Origin: Edolisoma coerulescens
Taxonomy: Eukaryota; Chordata; Aves; Passeriformes; Campephagidae
Reading direction: 5' to 3'
Assembly (NCBI GenBank): GCA_013397115.1
Contig: VWZW01004624.1
Location: forward strand, 1,948,974 to 2,012,973
Length of the DNA: 64,000 nucleotides
The notes under the pieces were generated by a model that was not told the origin of the DNA, did no database searches, and saw only the letters and a program-made list of their open reading frames with translations. Shown piece by piece: positions 1 to 12,859 of the stretch. Positions within the stretch are counted from its first letter, which is position 1. Each line of letters opens with the position of its first letter. A program made the position numbers and the translations under genes.

Positions 1-3000
1 AGGTCAGAAGAGAGGAGTACAGGAGAGAAGAGTACTGCAGTTAAAATTATTTTCACATTCCAGAAGCTTCAAGGCATTTGTGGCAAACTGGGAAAGTATT
101 TGACTCTGCTTTCTGTCCAGTTTTTCCTCAGAAAAAACATATATTTAAGCAAAGAGTTACATAAGCATAAGTAATCATAGTATACGTTTTATGATGCCAC
201 AGTAGAAGATAACATGAAGTCATATTTTTTGTGGAGAGAGGCAGAAGTCCCACACAATACATATTTATATGTCTTGCTCTCTCCATAATTGGTCGTCTAG
301 TGTACAGATCAAGTATTGACATAAAATCAGATAAGCATACATGAAGTAAAAGCCTGATACAGAGTCTAACCTTCTACACACTATACTTTTATATGTATTA
401 TTTATATATATTTTTATATATATTTTCTTAAACATGTACGCACTCTTATCCTTTTTTTAACCATTTCCTTTCAGTCTTCCTCACCTACATATTCTACTGT
501 GTTTCCCGTATAAGCTCAACATCTATAAGCACTTTAGATCACAGAAGACATGAAAAGCTGAAACTATATTCTAACACCCACAAGGCTAATGCCACTGTTC
601 TGCATTTTCCAAGGAATGTCTTGTGACCATTCATCTTCTCTCTGACTCAAAGCACATCTACTTCTATTTCATTAAATTACTGGTGATATGAACAAAGACA
701 CATTTGGGCATAATCAAATTATACACACAAGGAGGTTCCAGCACAACAAAGAAAAATTAAGATATTGTACAAGGAGTGTTCAATAACTTCAGAGAGAGTA
801 TGGTGGGTTTTTTAAAGCCCTATAGATACATCTTCCTATCTAAACATACAAAAATGCATAGATACACTACAACAACAATACGTACACACTTTCTGCAGGA
901 AGTGTTTACATGTCATTCCAAATTCTTGCAATATGTTGTTTAGACAAATGCACAGCACAATTTTAAACTAAACTTGTCTGCGTGCCCATTTTTTTCTTGC
1001 TCCAGACTTTTTCGTTAACAATTTTCTTATTGCCATGTAATTATATCTAGCTAATAAATGAGAATCCCCTCAAGTTCAAATTGACTGGAGGAACCCTGCT
1101 AAACAGAAACAGTAGGTTCAGCTTCAGACTGACCAATGCATAAGGCACAGCCATTATTCTGACCAAATAATTTTCTTACAGAAATATCTGCTGCTTTCAT
1201 TAATCTACACTTTTGGGTACACTCTGCTTTTCAGCAGTCATCCTACAAAAGGTGGGTTACTTAAGAAACAATTAGGTGCGTATACAAAACAATTTGCAGG
1301 CAGTCTTACTCTTTCAGCTTCCTAAGTGAAGTGCCTTTCAAGGCTGATTTATAACACTGTCGTCTTCAGAAGGCAAAATAATTAATAGGAGCACGGACTT
1401 CTAATTTCAGTGACTTCCAGAGAAAGTGGATTTCATTTGATTTATGATGGCCGGTGACTTTGCATTTTATCAGTTCATTCACTCATTATTTATGCTGATG
1501 ACCAATTTCAATGGGTCGCTATCATCTAACTCGCTACTAATCAAAGAGAATTAGGGTTCACTGCATTATTTAGAAGCCACTAATTTATCTTCAGAACAAG
1601 TATCAAGAATAGTTTGGGGCCTTCTACACTAAGAAGAGGCACAGCTGGCAAAGTCACAGCATTTGCGTGGTATTACAAATGAATGTCATAGGGGCTACTC
1701 GCAAGAACTACTACTTTTTACAGAAGTTTCAAAACAGGCAAACTATATAGATGGAAGAAAAACATGAAACATTTAAACAATAAAATGAAACACTTCCCTT
1801 CTGACCTCCTACGTCAAAATATTTAAAATATGTGTTTTCTGTTCCCTTTGCAAGCAATTCAAAGACGCTTTATTTTAAAAATTCTCTCTCCTTCTCCCTG
1901 TTAACTAAATGGAAATCTTTGCACCAAAACAATCCTAGCTGGCACATTTCTCACTTTAAAACCATTTGAATATATTTCTAGACACAAGAAAATAGCTCAA
2001 ACTCAAACTTAAACATACAAAAATTGAGTTTTATCAGCAAGCAATAATACCAAATCATAATCAATCATTTGAGGAAAAAACTCCCCCATAAGAGAGGGGG
2101 AAAAAAAAAAATTAGCTGCCTGTTTTGCTCTTCGTGAGCAGAGCACAAAAATCTCATTTCATATTTGCACTCTGCCACAAATTTATCCTCTGTTTTCTGC
2201 AGGGTTTCTGTACAGCCCACCTTACACAAACCACTCAAAAGGCAGTTCCATCTCTGGGAGTAGGTGCATGATCTTTCTAAAACACAGGGGAAGTATGTGG
2301 CCAGCAAGTTGGCAGAAAGGCAGCACCATGTGCCAGGTAACAATTTTGGACCTTGCTCTAACAGAGCAATAGCCTTTACTTTGTATTATGCAAGTTTCAA
2401 ATGCTAAGGTGGGGGAAATAGATGGGGGAAATAAATCGTTGAGTCTAGAGAGGGGCAGAAAAACAATCATTTACTGGGGCCTCCGCTCACGCCCGTCTTC
2501 CTGAAAATATCGTCCACTCCTCCTTAAGCAAATCAGACGTTTAAATGTGGAAAACTAAAGACTTCCAAGGCTTCTCCATAATCCCAACATACCAGGGCAA
2601 GAAGAAAAACTGTCACCTTTCAAGCCAGAGGAGGAGTGGACCAGCATCAGTGTTTTTCACTTCTCTTACTCTCCCCCCGCAAGCAGGTATAGTGTCAAAA
2701 CACAGGAAGCAGTGAGACTCCAGGAGAAATTCTTTTTTTCCCCCTCTATATATCAAGGGATGTGAAACAGCCCCAAGCAGCTGCCATCCCCTTGTGCTCC
2801 CTGGCACTGGGAACCAAACCCCTGGCCTTGCCTGGCCCCAGCTGCCCCCCAAGGGAAAAAATCCACACGGCGTTGGTGGTGGCAGCAGAAATAAACCTTC
2901 CATCCACGTGCCCCGAGCAGGCACAGCCCCTCACGCTGCTGGTGTCTCTTCCCAAGCGAGTTTAACTGGGGCTGTGGAGGGGTCTGCCATATCTTCCAAA

Positions 3001-3049
3001 CGAAAGGGCCATTTACGGTGAAAAATAAAACACTGCAGTCCTCCCAGTA
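1..3049. other. AT-rich non-coding stretch, no gene seen
   Basis: No exon, RNA gene or recognisable transposon was found. Open frames here are short (at most about 110 codons), overlap one another on both strands and resemble no family I know. A TA-rich run lies at about 381-424. A 240-bp block at 1381-1620 is unusually rich in transcription-factor-like words and is discussed as a possible conserved element. From about 2740 to 3010 the composition turns GC-richer and several frames stay open, including 2613-2924 and 2753-3091 on the minus strand; their open state is explained by composition, and no domain is visible. Confidence 0.7.
381..424. repeat. TA-rich low-complexity run
   Basis: A run of about 44 bases is made almost only of T and A, with repeated 'tatat' words. 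It is simple sequence with no sign of function. Confidence 0.7.
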
Positions 3050-3099
3050 AAGAAAAACAAACAAAAACACACACCCACAAAAAACCCTCAAACCACAAA
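3050..3099. repeat. A/C-rich low-complexity tract
   Basis: The plus strand is almost free of G and T here, with 'aaaaacaaacaaaaacacac' followed by further CA and CCAC words. It lies about 50 bp from the CR1 tail at 3147. Similar tracts recur at 5147-5251, 28916-28960, 35646-35671, 39366-39411, 58270-58320 and 61524-61545. Confidence 0.75.
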
Positions 3100-3146
3100 T
3101 ATGTTAACAATATGATATTTCAAAATATGTTATTTTTCACACACTT

Positions 3147-3204
3147 CATAGAATGATAAAATATCCTATGTTGGAAGGGACCTAAAAGAACCATCAAAGT
3201 CCAC
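3147..3204 (-). mobile_element. CR1 LINE 3' end fragment
   Basis: Read on the plus strand, the stretch opens 'tcatagaatgataaaatat' and continues through 'gttggaagggacc' to 'catcaaagtccac'. This is the reverse complement of the well-known CR1 3' terminus, where ATTCTATGA-type repeats follow a block that reads GGTCCCTTCCAAC. CR1 is the main avian non-LTR retrotransposon and is usually 5'-truncated, so a tail of about 60 bp with no open reverse-transcriptase frame is a typical dead copy. The element points to the minus strand. The diverged terminal octamer shows age. Confidence 0.85.
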
Positions 3205-4760
3205 TTAAAGACTCCTCTCCTAAAAGACTGCCATTTACAGAATATGTTTAGCAGTAATTTCTCAAAATTCTTTAGTTAACTTCTTTTATTTTTAATTTTT
3301 TTTATAAAACAAACTCTTCATTCTCTGCTGTGTGAATTGGGGTTTTTATCTCAAGCACGTTCACATGCCCTGCTGCCTGCCCATATATACTTGCTCACAG
3401 TCTGAGGCCAAGCCACTGGGACATGAAAATCAGAAAAGTAAAAGCTGAATAATCATACTAACACATGACACTGAGACAAGACTCTAGAAGGAAAGAATTT
3501 GAAAATAATTATAGAAGGCTACCAGTTTTATTGGATGAAACTGGTATTTTTGTTGCCAAACAATAATTACCAACTGATTGAAATGACTAAGTAGCCATTC
3601 AGATGAGTGTTCATTAGAGTTTTGTTCACATAAACACAACATGCTCATCATACTAATGATCTGAAATAAAACCCATGACTTGGCATAGTTTTCTGCACCA
3701 TAACACAATTTACATTTCATTGCTAGCAAAATCAAGCTGAAACACTGCAAACCAGTCTGTCTTTACACTGGTTTGCATTTTCTCTGCTGTCAATAAGCAT
3801 TTAAAGGATTTTTCTCAAACAAGCATTTACACTTAACTTACCACAATTAAGTCACTTCTGTTAGTAAAAATTGACTGTACATTAAAACCTCCTATTTAAA
3901 TTTCCTCAATATATCAGTAAGAACATAATCTCTTTTTTCTACTAACGGATGTATTTTTACAAGAAAGGAAGTCTATCAACGAAATCTGCAAATTGATCTT
4001 TTTTTATTTAATGGAAGTTAAAAAAATAAAAGTCTTCAGTCTAACGACAGCACACCAAGTCCTTAAAACATAATACTATGAAAAACATTCTTGTGTGTAC
4101 AGTTCTCCTTGCAGGAGTCAAAGTGAAGTTGGTTTTGGTTTTTTTGGGGGGGTTTTTTGTCGGTTGGTTTTTTTTAAATTTTCAACCTGCAGGCAAAATT
4201 CACAAACGGTCTATGACATATAAAACTGCTCAAATTGCTCATACACTTCAGAAATCCATTTCAATAGCCAGCACTAGGCCAACATTCAAAGTGCATGAAA
4301 GAACCCTCAATCTGTAGACGTTAACATGCGGGATTCTAGTACAAATGTGAAAACGGAAGGACGGTATGAGGTCAGGATCTTTGTAGCATTTGCATCACCT
4401 GCGTATTACATAAAAGAAGTTTCATTAATCTGCTCCAAGTATTGAGAAAGTGAAGTCTCCTGAATCTCTCATTCATACAGACAATATAATAAGGTAATTT
4501 ATAATTTATAAAAATCCTGAGTGAAAGAACACCTACATACCTATAATATGTCACGTGAAACTAGAAAACCCCACACTACCACCCACAAGGACCAAATTCC
4601 TTAATGAACAGAGAACAACAACACAAGACAAAGGTGGAAGAAATAGCTTTGGTAGTGAGTAAAATAAAGAAATTTTTTCTGCGCTGTAAAAAAAATCATG
4701 ATATCTACACGAATATGTCCACTAAGGCCAAGAATTGAACTGCACATCATTAAAAACAGA
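3205..4760. other. AT-rich non-coding stretch, no gene seen
   Basis: Nothing recognisable is seen apart from the G/T tract annotated at 4129-4177. Short frames at 3484-3750 (minus), 4078-4317 (plus) and 4372-4554 (minus) have no family resemblance; the plus one runs through the G/T low-complexity tract. Confidence 0.65.
4129..4177. repeat. G/T-rich low-complexity tract
   Basis: The plus strand reads as alternating blocks of G and T, including a run of seven G and runs of six to eight T. It is the strand-reversed counterpart of the A/C tracts elsewhere in the window. Confidence 0.7.
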
Positions 4761-4800
4761 TATATATATATATCTATCTATATATAGATATATATATATA
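4761..4800. repeat. AT dinucleotide repeat with perfect 16-bp palindrome
   Basis: Bases 4761-4776 and 4785-4800 are exact reverse complements, separated by 8 bases. The arms are mainly (TA)n, each broken by one C or G, so the block is an imperfect TA microsatellite with TCTA/TAGA interruptions placed symmetrically. Such tracts can extrude as cruciforms and vary in length. Confidence 0.85.
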
Positions 4801-5146
4801 GGAAAAATGCTCCAAAGATTAGTTTACATCAACTGGGGCAGCAAAATCCAGGAATGTTTGCAAAGCCCTTAGTCCAGTGAAAAAGATCTTTATTGCTCTG
4901 GAATTTCCATACATACTTTCTGCGTGTCTCCAAGACCATTTCTTTATCAAGTAAAAGACGCACCACAAACCATAACTGGATTAATCTCAGCAAAGGAAAA
5001 AGGTTTTACACTAGCTAAAAAATTCCCAGATCTTTTAGAAAGGGATATGCTTCAAGACTGAAATTCATGTCTTAGCTTTGCACACTAGTACAGCCTCAAG
5101 ACTCTGAAGAGGTCTCCCTTATATGTACATAAGTCATTGTGATAAA

Positions 5147-5251
5147 TCCTAAAACTCCCAAATTCAAAACAAAAGCAAAAAAACCCCAACCCAAAATCTT
5201 AAACTTACATCAAAACAAAACCCTCCAAAAACCCAAACAAACAAACACCCC
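5147..5251. repeat. A/C-rich low-complexity tract
   Basis: About 105 bases on the plus strand consist mostly of A and C, for example 'aaacccaaacaaacaaacac'. The open frame across 5139-5387 exists only because this composition lacks stop codons on the plus strand. It is the longest of the A/C tracts in the window. Confidence 0.75.
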
Positions 5252-8200
5252 AACAGTTTTAGAGAAATGGGTTCAGTGGGGAAGAATGTGCCCTCAAAAC
5301 AAATTTAAATGGTGCTTCTCAAAAGATATTGCTGTTTTTCACCTGACTTGGCACATTATTAGAATAAATTTTAAAATAGCTGCCTGATTTAGATATTTTT
5401 AGAAACAATTTTTAGTAATTATACATTTCACAATGTTATGAATTTGCATCAAATGCTCACTTTCTATATTCTTCTCTCTAAACAGAGATATTCTGCATTC
5501 CCATAAACTGAACCAATACATTTTTAGACTGTGATATGATCCCTTCAAGAAAGCAGTTGTAAAACTTCCATTGTTCATGAAATCCTGCATATGTACATCC
5601 CCAAGTCCCCTCTTCCATTCAATATATATGAAAATGCAATTTACTGTATGTCAAATGAAAAATGCAGTTTTCAAATCCATGACAACAGGTGCTAGTTAAA
5701 TGATCAGACACTATTTGTTACCTAGTCTCTTACTCTCATTTGCAGCATGATAAATTGCATTTCAGCAGAGCACTGCGATCTAAGGGGTCTTGACATGCTT
5801 TTATTGATTTGCATAGGTTATATGCATGTATTCCTGTTTGTAGGCAAATAGTGCCACAAGTAAATTCAAGTCACCGTGCCTCTGTTTCAAGAAAATTGCA
5901 GTCATCACAGGGGAGCCAAGATGGAGTGAGGTTGGGTAAAAGAGACACATGCAGCCCATTGGAATCTTAGAACCTCTATTAAGATTTATAGGCTGCAGGA
6001 TTCTTTTGGGCTTCAACATTATTCTTAGTAAACCCTTTCTGTCTTCAGCTGTTTATAAAAACTGGCAGCTTTAGCAAAGACAGAAGCTTATGTTGTAGGT
6101 AGCACAATTTAACATAATAGTGATAGCCTGTCCTCTAAATATCCTGATACTGATTTTGAAAGAGAAACAGTGCATATCCTCAACTCCCTTTACCATAATT
6201 TGAACGGTTTTCTTATCACTAAGCAGTACTCTTCCCACGTGCATTTCCATAACACTTTGTGGTCCCCATTAGTTGAGATTAGTTAATGCATCTGTCCTCT
6301 TCTACCTCTTCTCAAGTCAGGCACTATCATTATTTTCCTCTTAACAAGAAGAAAAGTATCCTGCATAGAAAGTTCAAATACCTTCCCTATGGGGTAAAAA
6401 TAACAGCTCTAGAATTAGGATTGAAACTTCCATGCCGGTGTTTTCTTCGGGGTGGGAAGGATGTGACCCACCATCACCACAGTTTGCATATAATTCCCTT
6501 AGTTTGGTATCAGCACGTGCACACACACCAGCACTCAGCCCATCAGCGGAAAAGAGAGCTGCTGGAACATCCACAATACCCCCACACAGGACGATTATCT
6601 CTACCCATGCACACACATCGTTTTGTATCACAAACGCTGGAGCTGGCATGACACGCTCAGACTGGTGTCAACCTATACAGGCTGCTGATCCAATCACTTC
6701 CTTGTAAATTTGCACATTACTGATAAAGGTTCAGGTTACTGGGGGAACAGTTAATCTATCAGGAAAAGGATTTAGACTTGACAGGCATACTTACACCTCA
6801 GAGTATTCAAGGAGCTCTTATTTATATGTTATTTCAGTACTTAAAATTTATTGAAGAACTGTTTCAGTGTGGTAGTTTAGCATTAATTTTGATGGAAATC
6901 AAGAAGTGTATTCTTCTCTCTGTCTTGTACCACAAAACCTAAAGCCAATCAAAATCAAATCTAATTGCAAATTTAAGCTCTGAAAAAGGAACACACAACA
7001 AATATTAGGAAAAACATGGGATAAAATTAGGGCAATACAAAATGTAGCATCTCAGAAAACATACTAATTTGACTTGGACACTTCCATTCTTGAGTAACCT
7101 AAAATTCTAACTAGAACTACTGCTGGTGGGCCACAAATAAAATCCAAAATAATTGCCCACATTATCAATTTTATTTGCCTAAAAGTTTCTCAGTTTATGT
7201 AGATTCTATTGTATGTTTCTCAATAAAGAATGGGCTACAGACTGTGTTTATAGGGACTATAAAATTTAATGTATAAGCACATCAAGACGAATTCCAAAAA
7301 CATTTTTGCTTACTGTCCACCCACTATATGTTTCTATACAGTTGAGCAGATGAAAATTATGTACTGACTGAAGAGAGGCACAGTGGGGTAAGAGCTATAT
7401 CTAGTTTACACTTAAACTGGGAACTCATTATTGAATATGATGGTTTTTTAAAGATTAAATCTACTTGGAAAGGCCATGATGAATAAAGGAACATTGCTAA
7501 ATATTCTTTTAAATTGACACAGAAAGCTGTCCCCTTCGGAATATCTGTAACAGACAAATGACTATCCCATAAATTTATAACTTCAGTATTATATGATTTT
7601 GCTGAAGTAGTATTTATATAGTTCTGTCTAGGAGATTCACAGGCCGACTACCTTCAGCTGCTCATTTGTGTTTCCACGCTAAGCCTTCAATTGGAATAAC
7701 TGTTTGTGGAGCTGCATGACAAGCAGCAACAGAGAAATGAGATGACTAGGAATACTTTTTTCTTACACCATTTTTGACATAGATCAGTTTCTGATCTGGT
7801 CCACCATTCAGCCCCTACTATAATAAGAATGAAACAACTGAAGGACAATGAAAGCATAGGAGAAAATGTTAAGGACCCATGTAAGGCAGCACTGCTCATC
7901 AGATTACTGCTTATCAACTTAAATTTTAAGTGACAAAACACACAGAGAAATATTTAATGTGGAATGAAATGATTAAAAGTGCACCTGTGGAACAGGACAA
8001 AAACAATGACCCAAGGAAGATAGGAGAGTAAAAGTAAATAATGCAACACCATAACAATAGATCCCTGTCAAATCTTGAATGCACGATGTATGAGAAGAGC
8101 TTCAAAACAAAATTTGAAGAGGTAAAAATGAGGTGGCTTGTTAAATGCTTTTGGGAAAGTAAGAGGCAGCACAGTGGAAAGAATACATTCCATCTTTAAA

Positions 8201-10063
8201 ACAGTTTGAATACGGGCAAATAAAAAGAATTTTTGTTCTGATATTTTTCAAATCATTTATGCACCTAAACCACTGCCAGTCAGTTCCTTCAAGTCATTTA
8301 GTTTGAAAGAGAGAGAGCAACAATATCTACTGTGCCCTGAATGAATTCTTGCCTCCTGACTTTCAGCCTCAACACCCTTCTTTACTTAAATCTCAAAAAA
8401 TGGTACCTGGAATAAAAAAATAATCTTGCATATTATCATTCTGTCAGTGAAAACAAATTCTGATTTCAGAATATCAGTACTGCCTCTCCTTAGCCTGCTG
8501 GGCTCGTTCTCTAGCCCCACGCTCACACTCATAGGCAGCCTACAACAGCAGGCCTGTTCTCAACGTGCCAATTGTTTCACCTACTAAAGCAAACTTTAGA
8601 AAAAAGTCATAATTCAAAATCCATGATTTTCACTCAGGTCATTGACACAGGCTGGTACTCGAAAGGAATATCCACCAGTCCCCAAGCCCACAAGTATTCC
8701 TTCTCCCAAATATAGAAGACCAGTTTGTATGTCCCTCCCATCCAGGAGACTAAAAATAAGCTACCAGAAGTGGCCACAAGCCCAGTGCTTTACCACAGGG
8801 AAAGTCTCTTTCTAGGCAAGAAATTGAGCACATCTAGAGCAGCCCAGCAACTTGACTAGGCAATAGCAGTTACATGAAATCAAGGCACAGAAAGGTATGA
8901 TACTAGCAAATATACTAGCTGATTGCTCCTAAATTGCAATAATCTTCCTGTTAAAAAGGATCTATTTTTTCCACAACTAAGCAATGAAAAAAAAAAATTG
9001 AATTCTGTGTACCTTGTAAAGACAAATAAAGTTTGCAGAAAAAAAGGATGTGGGGGGAAAAAAAGAGAAGAAAGAGAGTTTGGAAGTTTTATATTGCAAA
9101 ATTCAAGCCTGCAGAAAATAGGGAGGCTCTTGGGATTTCTTACTAAAGACCTTGCCTCTGGTACAAATCACCTATTTGTATGAACCTTAGAAAAGATATG
9201 AAAGATTATTCAGTTCTTCCTAATGAGAAGAATTTAACATTTTTGGCATCGTGTTCCATAATGTTTATACACAACGTCTTCACTAACACTTCAAAAGCCA
9301 TCAAAAATATAACAAGATAATTAATATTATAAAACATAGAGATGAACAAATTAGAATAAGTGGCACTACGAAGTTATTGGTTTTTTCTCCCTCTCCTTCC
9401 ACTTTGTGGACAAAAAATTAGGACTGCTTGACAAACTATTCATTTGCTGGTGTAAAATACGTCAAAGAGGACATTTCCCTTCTGGGACGTGTCTGCCCAG
9501 GGGGTGCAGGCCTTTACACAGAGAAATACATTAGTGACCACTGTATCACCTTTCCTAGTTATGGTACTTCAAAACCAGATTTTTCCCATATTTCTGCCTT
9601 CTCCTCCCCTTGTTTCAAGGCCACCTTCCTGCAATTTCACTGAAGCTGCAATGACGTAAAAATTTTTTTGTAGCTATGAAAATTCATGCATATGAATATT
9701 TGGAACACATTTGTTGTGCAAGGCTAAGGACACATAGGAAAATTCCCAGAAAGCCAGCAAAAACTTAAGGAGCAGAGTGCCTAGCTCATGAAAATATGTG
9801 GGAAAACCTTTAAGCACCATTCTGTTTTCAAGAGCATGCCTACTGCTGTAAAAGACTGTACTGATTTTTACATAAATGACTAATAATTAACACAAACTAG
9901 AACATTAAAAAAAAGAGAAAACCTTTTCATAAACTAAGAGTAAGCATTTTATAGTTGTAAACGACCACCACAAAAGCAGTTCTCAATCATGAAAAGAGGA
10001 TCGCTAGGTACTTGTAAAAGTCAACTTGAAATTCTACAGTTCAACATTGCAGAACAAAATATT
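5252..10063. other. AT-rich non-coding stretch, no gene seen
   Basis: No gene or transposon was recognised in this 4.8-kb stretch. The frame at 6286-6651 (plus, 121 codons) overlaps another plus-strand frame (6432-6707) and a minus-strand one (6374-6649); all three cover the same slightly GC-richer, CA-containing patch and none shows a domain. Frames at 5801-6019, 7357-7557, 7687-7941, 8923-9183 and 9428-9643 are likewise unsupported. Confidence 0.65.
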
Positions 10064-10078
10064 AAAAAAAAAAAAAAA
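10064..10078. repeat. Poly-A tract (15 A)
   Basis: A homopolymer run of 15 A on the plus strand. No polyadenylation signal or retrocopy body is recognisable upstream. Confidence 0.85.
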
Positions 10079-12824
10079 TCAAAAGAACTTTAAAATTGTG
10101 GTCAAAATAAAATGCACTCCCCTCCAAACCTTTTGGAAATCAGGAATTAAAATCTTATGCAGGGATAAACATTGCAATTAACATTCAAGACTGAAAATTT
10201 AAGAAATTCCTGGAAAGAAGACAATATATAAAAGAATTTTCTCACACAAACAGAGAAGAAAAAAATCAGCATTAGCAGTTAACGTTTCAGAAAGGTTAAT
10301 TCCACAGATCAAATGGGTTTTCAGGGCATTCTTTGCACATTGAGATGTTTATATTTCGAAGCTTGTCAAATAAAGGCATACTGAGAGGAAAGGAAGTAGC
10401 CATGCCAAACCATACGTGCAAGCTCATAAAGCTGACATGCCATCACCATATGTAAACAGGAAATCTATCTGCATTTTAGTAGCCCTCTATCTAAACCCAG
10501 CTCCCTCCGGAAAAAGTGTGTTCAGCAGTATTAGAGCACACACACTTTGTTTGTGCTTATTAAATAAAAAGAAAGGATCACCTTCAACCATATTAATGAC
10601 GGACTGGTGGATGAAGGATGTCTGTGAAAATTCACAACATCTGTTTGCTCCACTCTCTTCTCAGTGTGCTGCACCTATTCCTCATGCTTAATGATGCTCA
10701 TCCACTCTGCAAGTTTTACGAACAAATGTGTGTTTAGCCACATTCATCATTCTGAATGAGCGTTCTTGATGAAGCATCCACTGGCCTGTTTCGCTCTTTC
10801 TGCTACACTTTAACAAATGACAACTGCTCTACGTATTTTTCATTTGTTAAAAATAAAAAGCTAAGTGAAGAATAGGCCCAGCAAATTTTTCTTTTACTCC
10901 TCTGTTAACTTTACTGGAAAATGGAATACAACATGCATTTAAACTGCATGCAAGTTCACATGCACAAATCTAAATGGTGCATACAGATGGACAGTATTTT
11001 AAAAATACAGCAGAATACAGTGTAGCATAACAGACAAACATTCTATCCCACACCAACAGGAGTAGTTCCATCTTCTTATGAAGGTGATGTATTTCTCACT
11101 CTGATCAGCTTGGGGACTGATTCTGTGATGTTCACAATGCCTTACCACAAGACACTTGGCATCTTTTGGTACCAGGCCAGCAATACATCACAGTGGACAT
11201 CTGCCTTCTGTTTTCCAGCTTTCCTCCTTTAAAGCACACCAATATTTAAAGACATGTTTCCCAGAAAAAGTGCTTGCTGTAAATGTCACCCTAGAAATCA
11301 ATTGTGAATAGCAATGCATGTCAAATCTATGATATTTTTTCCAGTGAGAAAAAAAAAAGACTGTAAAGAACATTAGTGAGTAATCAGACCAAAAGAATCA
11401 AATCTACTATTAAAAAAAAAAAAAAAAAAAAGTGTTCAGAAAATTTTAAATGTAGAACATCTTTGGAAGTTGTCTTCCAGAATTTAGAACAACTCACAAT
11501 TCTTATTTCCATTAGTACACAGAAAAATTAAAATGTCCAGCCCCATACCCATTTTCTTAAGCATGTCTTTAGAAGATTACTGATGCAATATACAGTGGAA
11601 GCTTCTCAGGCTCATCTTCTGGTAGTATTTTCTACGCTTGCAGAAACTATATAGATTAAATGAAGGGTTTTTTCTGCAGGTTAATGCTATTTCTTTGCTT
11701 TACTGATTGAGCCTTTGAGAGCCCCTTTGGGTCTGTACCGGCTGTCTGCACTCATCTGCATTAGTAACATCCAGGAGGCCAGTGGGTGCTTTGGATGAAG
11801 CAAGTTACATTCTAAAACATCAATGACCTCGGCTAGGAACAATGTTTATTGCAAGCTGGGCATCTAAGACACAGGCAAATATTGGGGTTCTGGTTTTCAT
11901 GTTACCTGTTTAATAACTAGGTTGGGGGGGAAAGTGGAACTTGCAAAAGGATCCTAACAAAATTTGCAAGAGGCTGCCTTATGAGAAGTTCTACAACAAT
12001 TTTCATTGAATAACAAACTTTGTGATAGTTCTCAAGGAAATAATTATGGACCAAAAGAAATGAAGGAGAACATTTTGACTCTCTGCCATAAGAAAAAAAA
12101 CCCTCTATTTATGAAAAAAATCAAATCCTAATCCTAAAATCATTATGTCCAGGCCAAAAAAAGGCATGACAATTCAGTAAATTATAACTCAGGGAGTAGG
12201 ATCAAACAAGTAGAACTTCTGAGATACTGAAGCTATTTAAAAATAATGTAGTGCCTATGAATTTTTCAAAGACAACCAACAGATACAATTACCAAATAAT
12301 TTCTTACTAAAGCAGACAAAAATCCTCCATTAAAACCTCTCTCTTAAACATGCTACATTAGCATATACTAATAAGGTCACTGAAATTAGTATTTCTTCTA
12401 ACGAATACAATCTTAAATTTATATGTCAAATTATATCACTTCCTTAAACTTAGTGAATGGCTAACACTCAACCGGGCAATGAGTGGAGAGGAACTAATTA
12501 TCAGAATTCAGACTTCCACTCCAATTTGGCAATGACAGCGTAGCATTTTGGTGATATGCAAATTCTATAAAAGTAAATCCTACGCTAATGGCATGGTTGG
12601 GCAGTGAAATGCTACCTTATCCTGTTCATGAGACTTCACACAACTTAGTAGGCATCAAAATATTGTATAAATAAAAACTAACTGAAACCTCTAAAAACTA
12701 TATCCTGTTTTATCAATATTTTAAAGCAAAACCTAGTATCAGCTCACTTCCACTTTATCTAAAGTTGTTAAGTCAGAGATATTAACCAGTAAACTTGCCA
12801 CATAGCATAATACTTTGCAAGTTA
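10079..12824. other. AT-rich non-coding stretch, no gene seen
   Basis: Apart from the poly-A run at 11412-11431, no feature was identified. An octamer-like ATGCAAAT (12556-12563) is followed by TATAAAAG (12566-12573) inside a block at 12461-12640 that reads like regulatory sequence; it is treated as a lead only. Frames at 10416-10691 and 11188-11373 show no known protein family. Confidence 0.65.
11412..11431. repeat. Poly-A tract (20 A)
   Basis: A homopolymer of 20 A on the plus strand. The sequence upstream shows no gene-like or LINE-like body, so a processed pseudogene is not supported. Confidence 0.85.
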
Positions 12825-12859
12825 TATTCCATAACAAAAATGCGTGATATTATGGAATA
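12825..12859. repeat. 10-bp perfect inverted repeat
   Basis: The arms 'tattccataa' (12825-12834) and 'ttatggaata' (12850-12859) are exact reverse complements around a 15-base loop. It may be chance in AT-rich DNA; there is no T-run or gene next to it that would suggest a role. Confidence 0.7.

Noticed and set aside
6286..6707. Overlapping 121- and 91-codon frames, both strands
   Set aside because: Three frames over one patch cannot all be real, and none shows a domain; the composition of the patch explains them.
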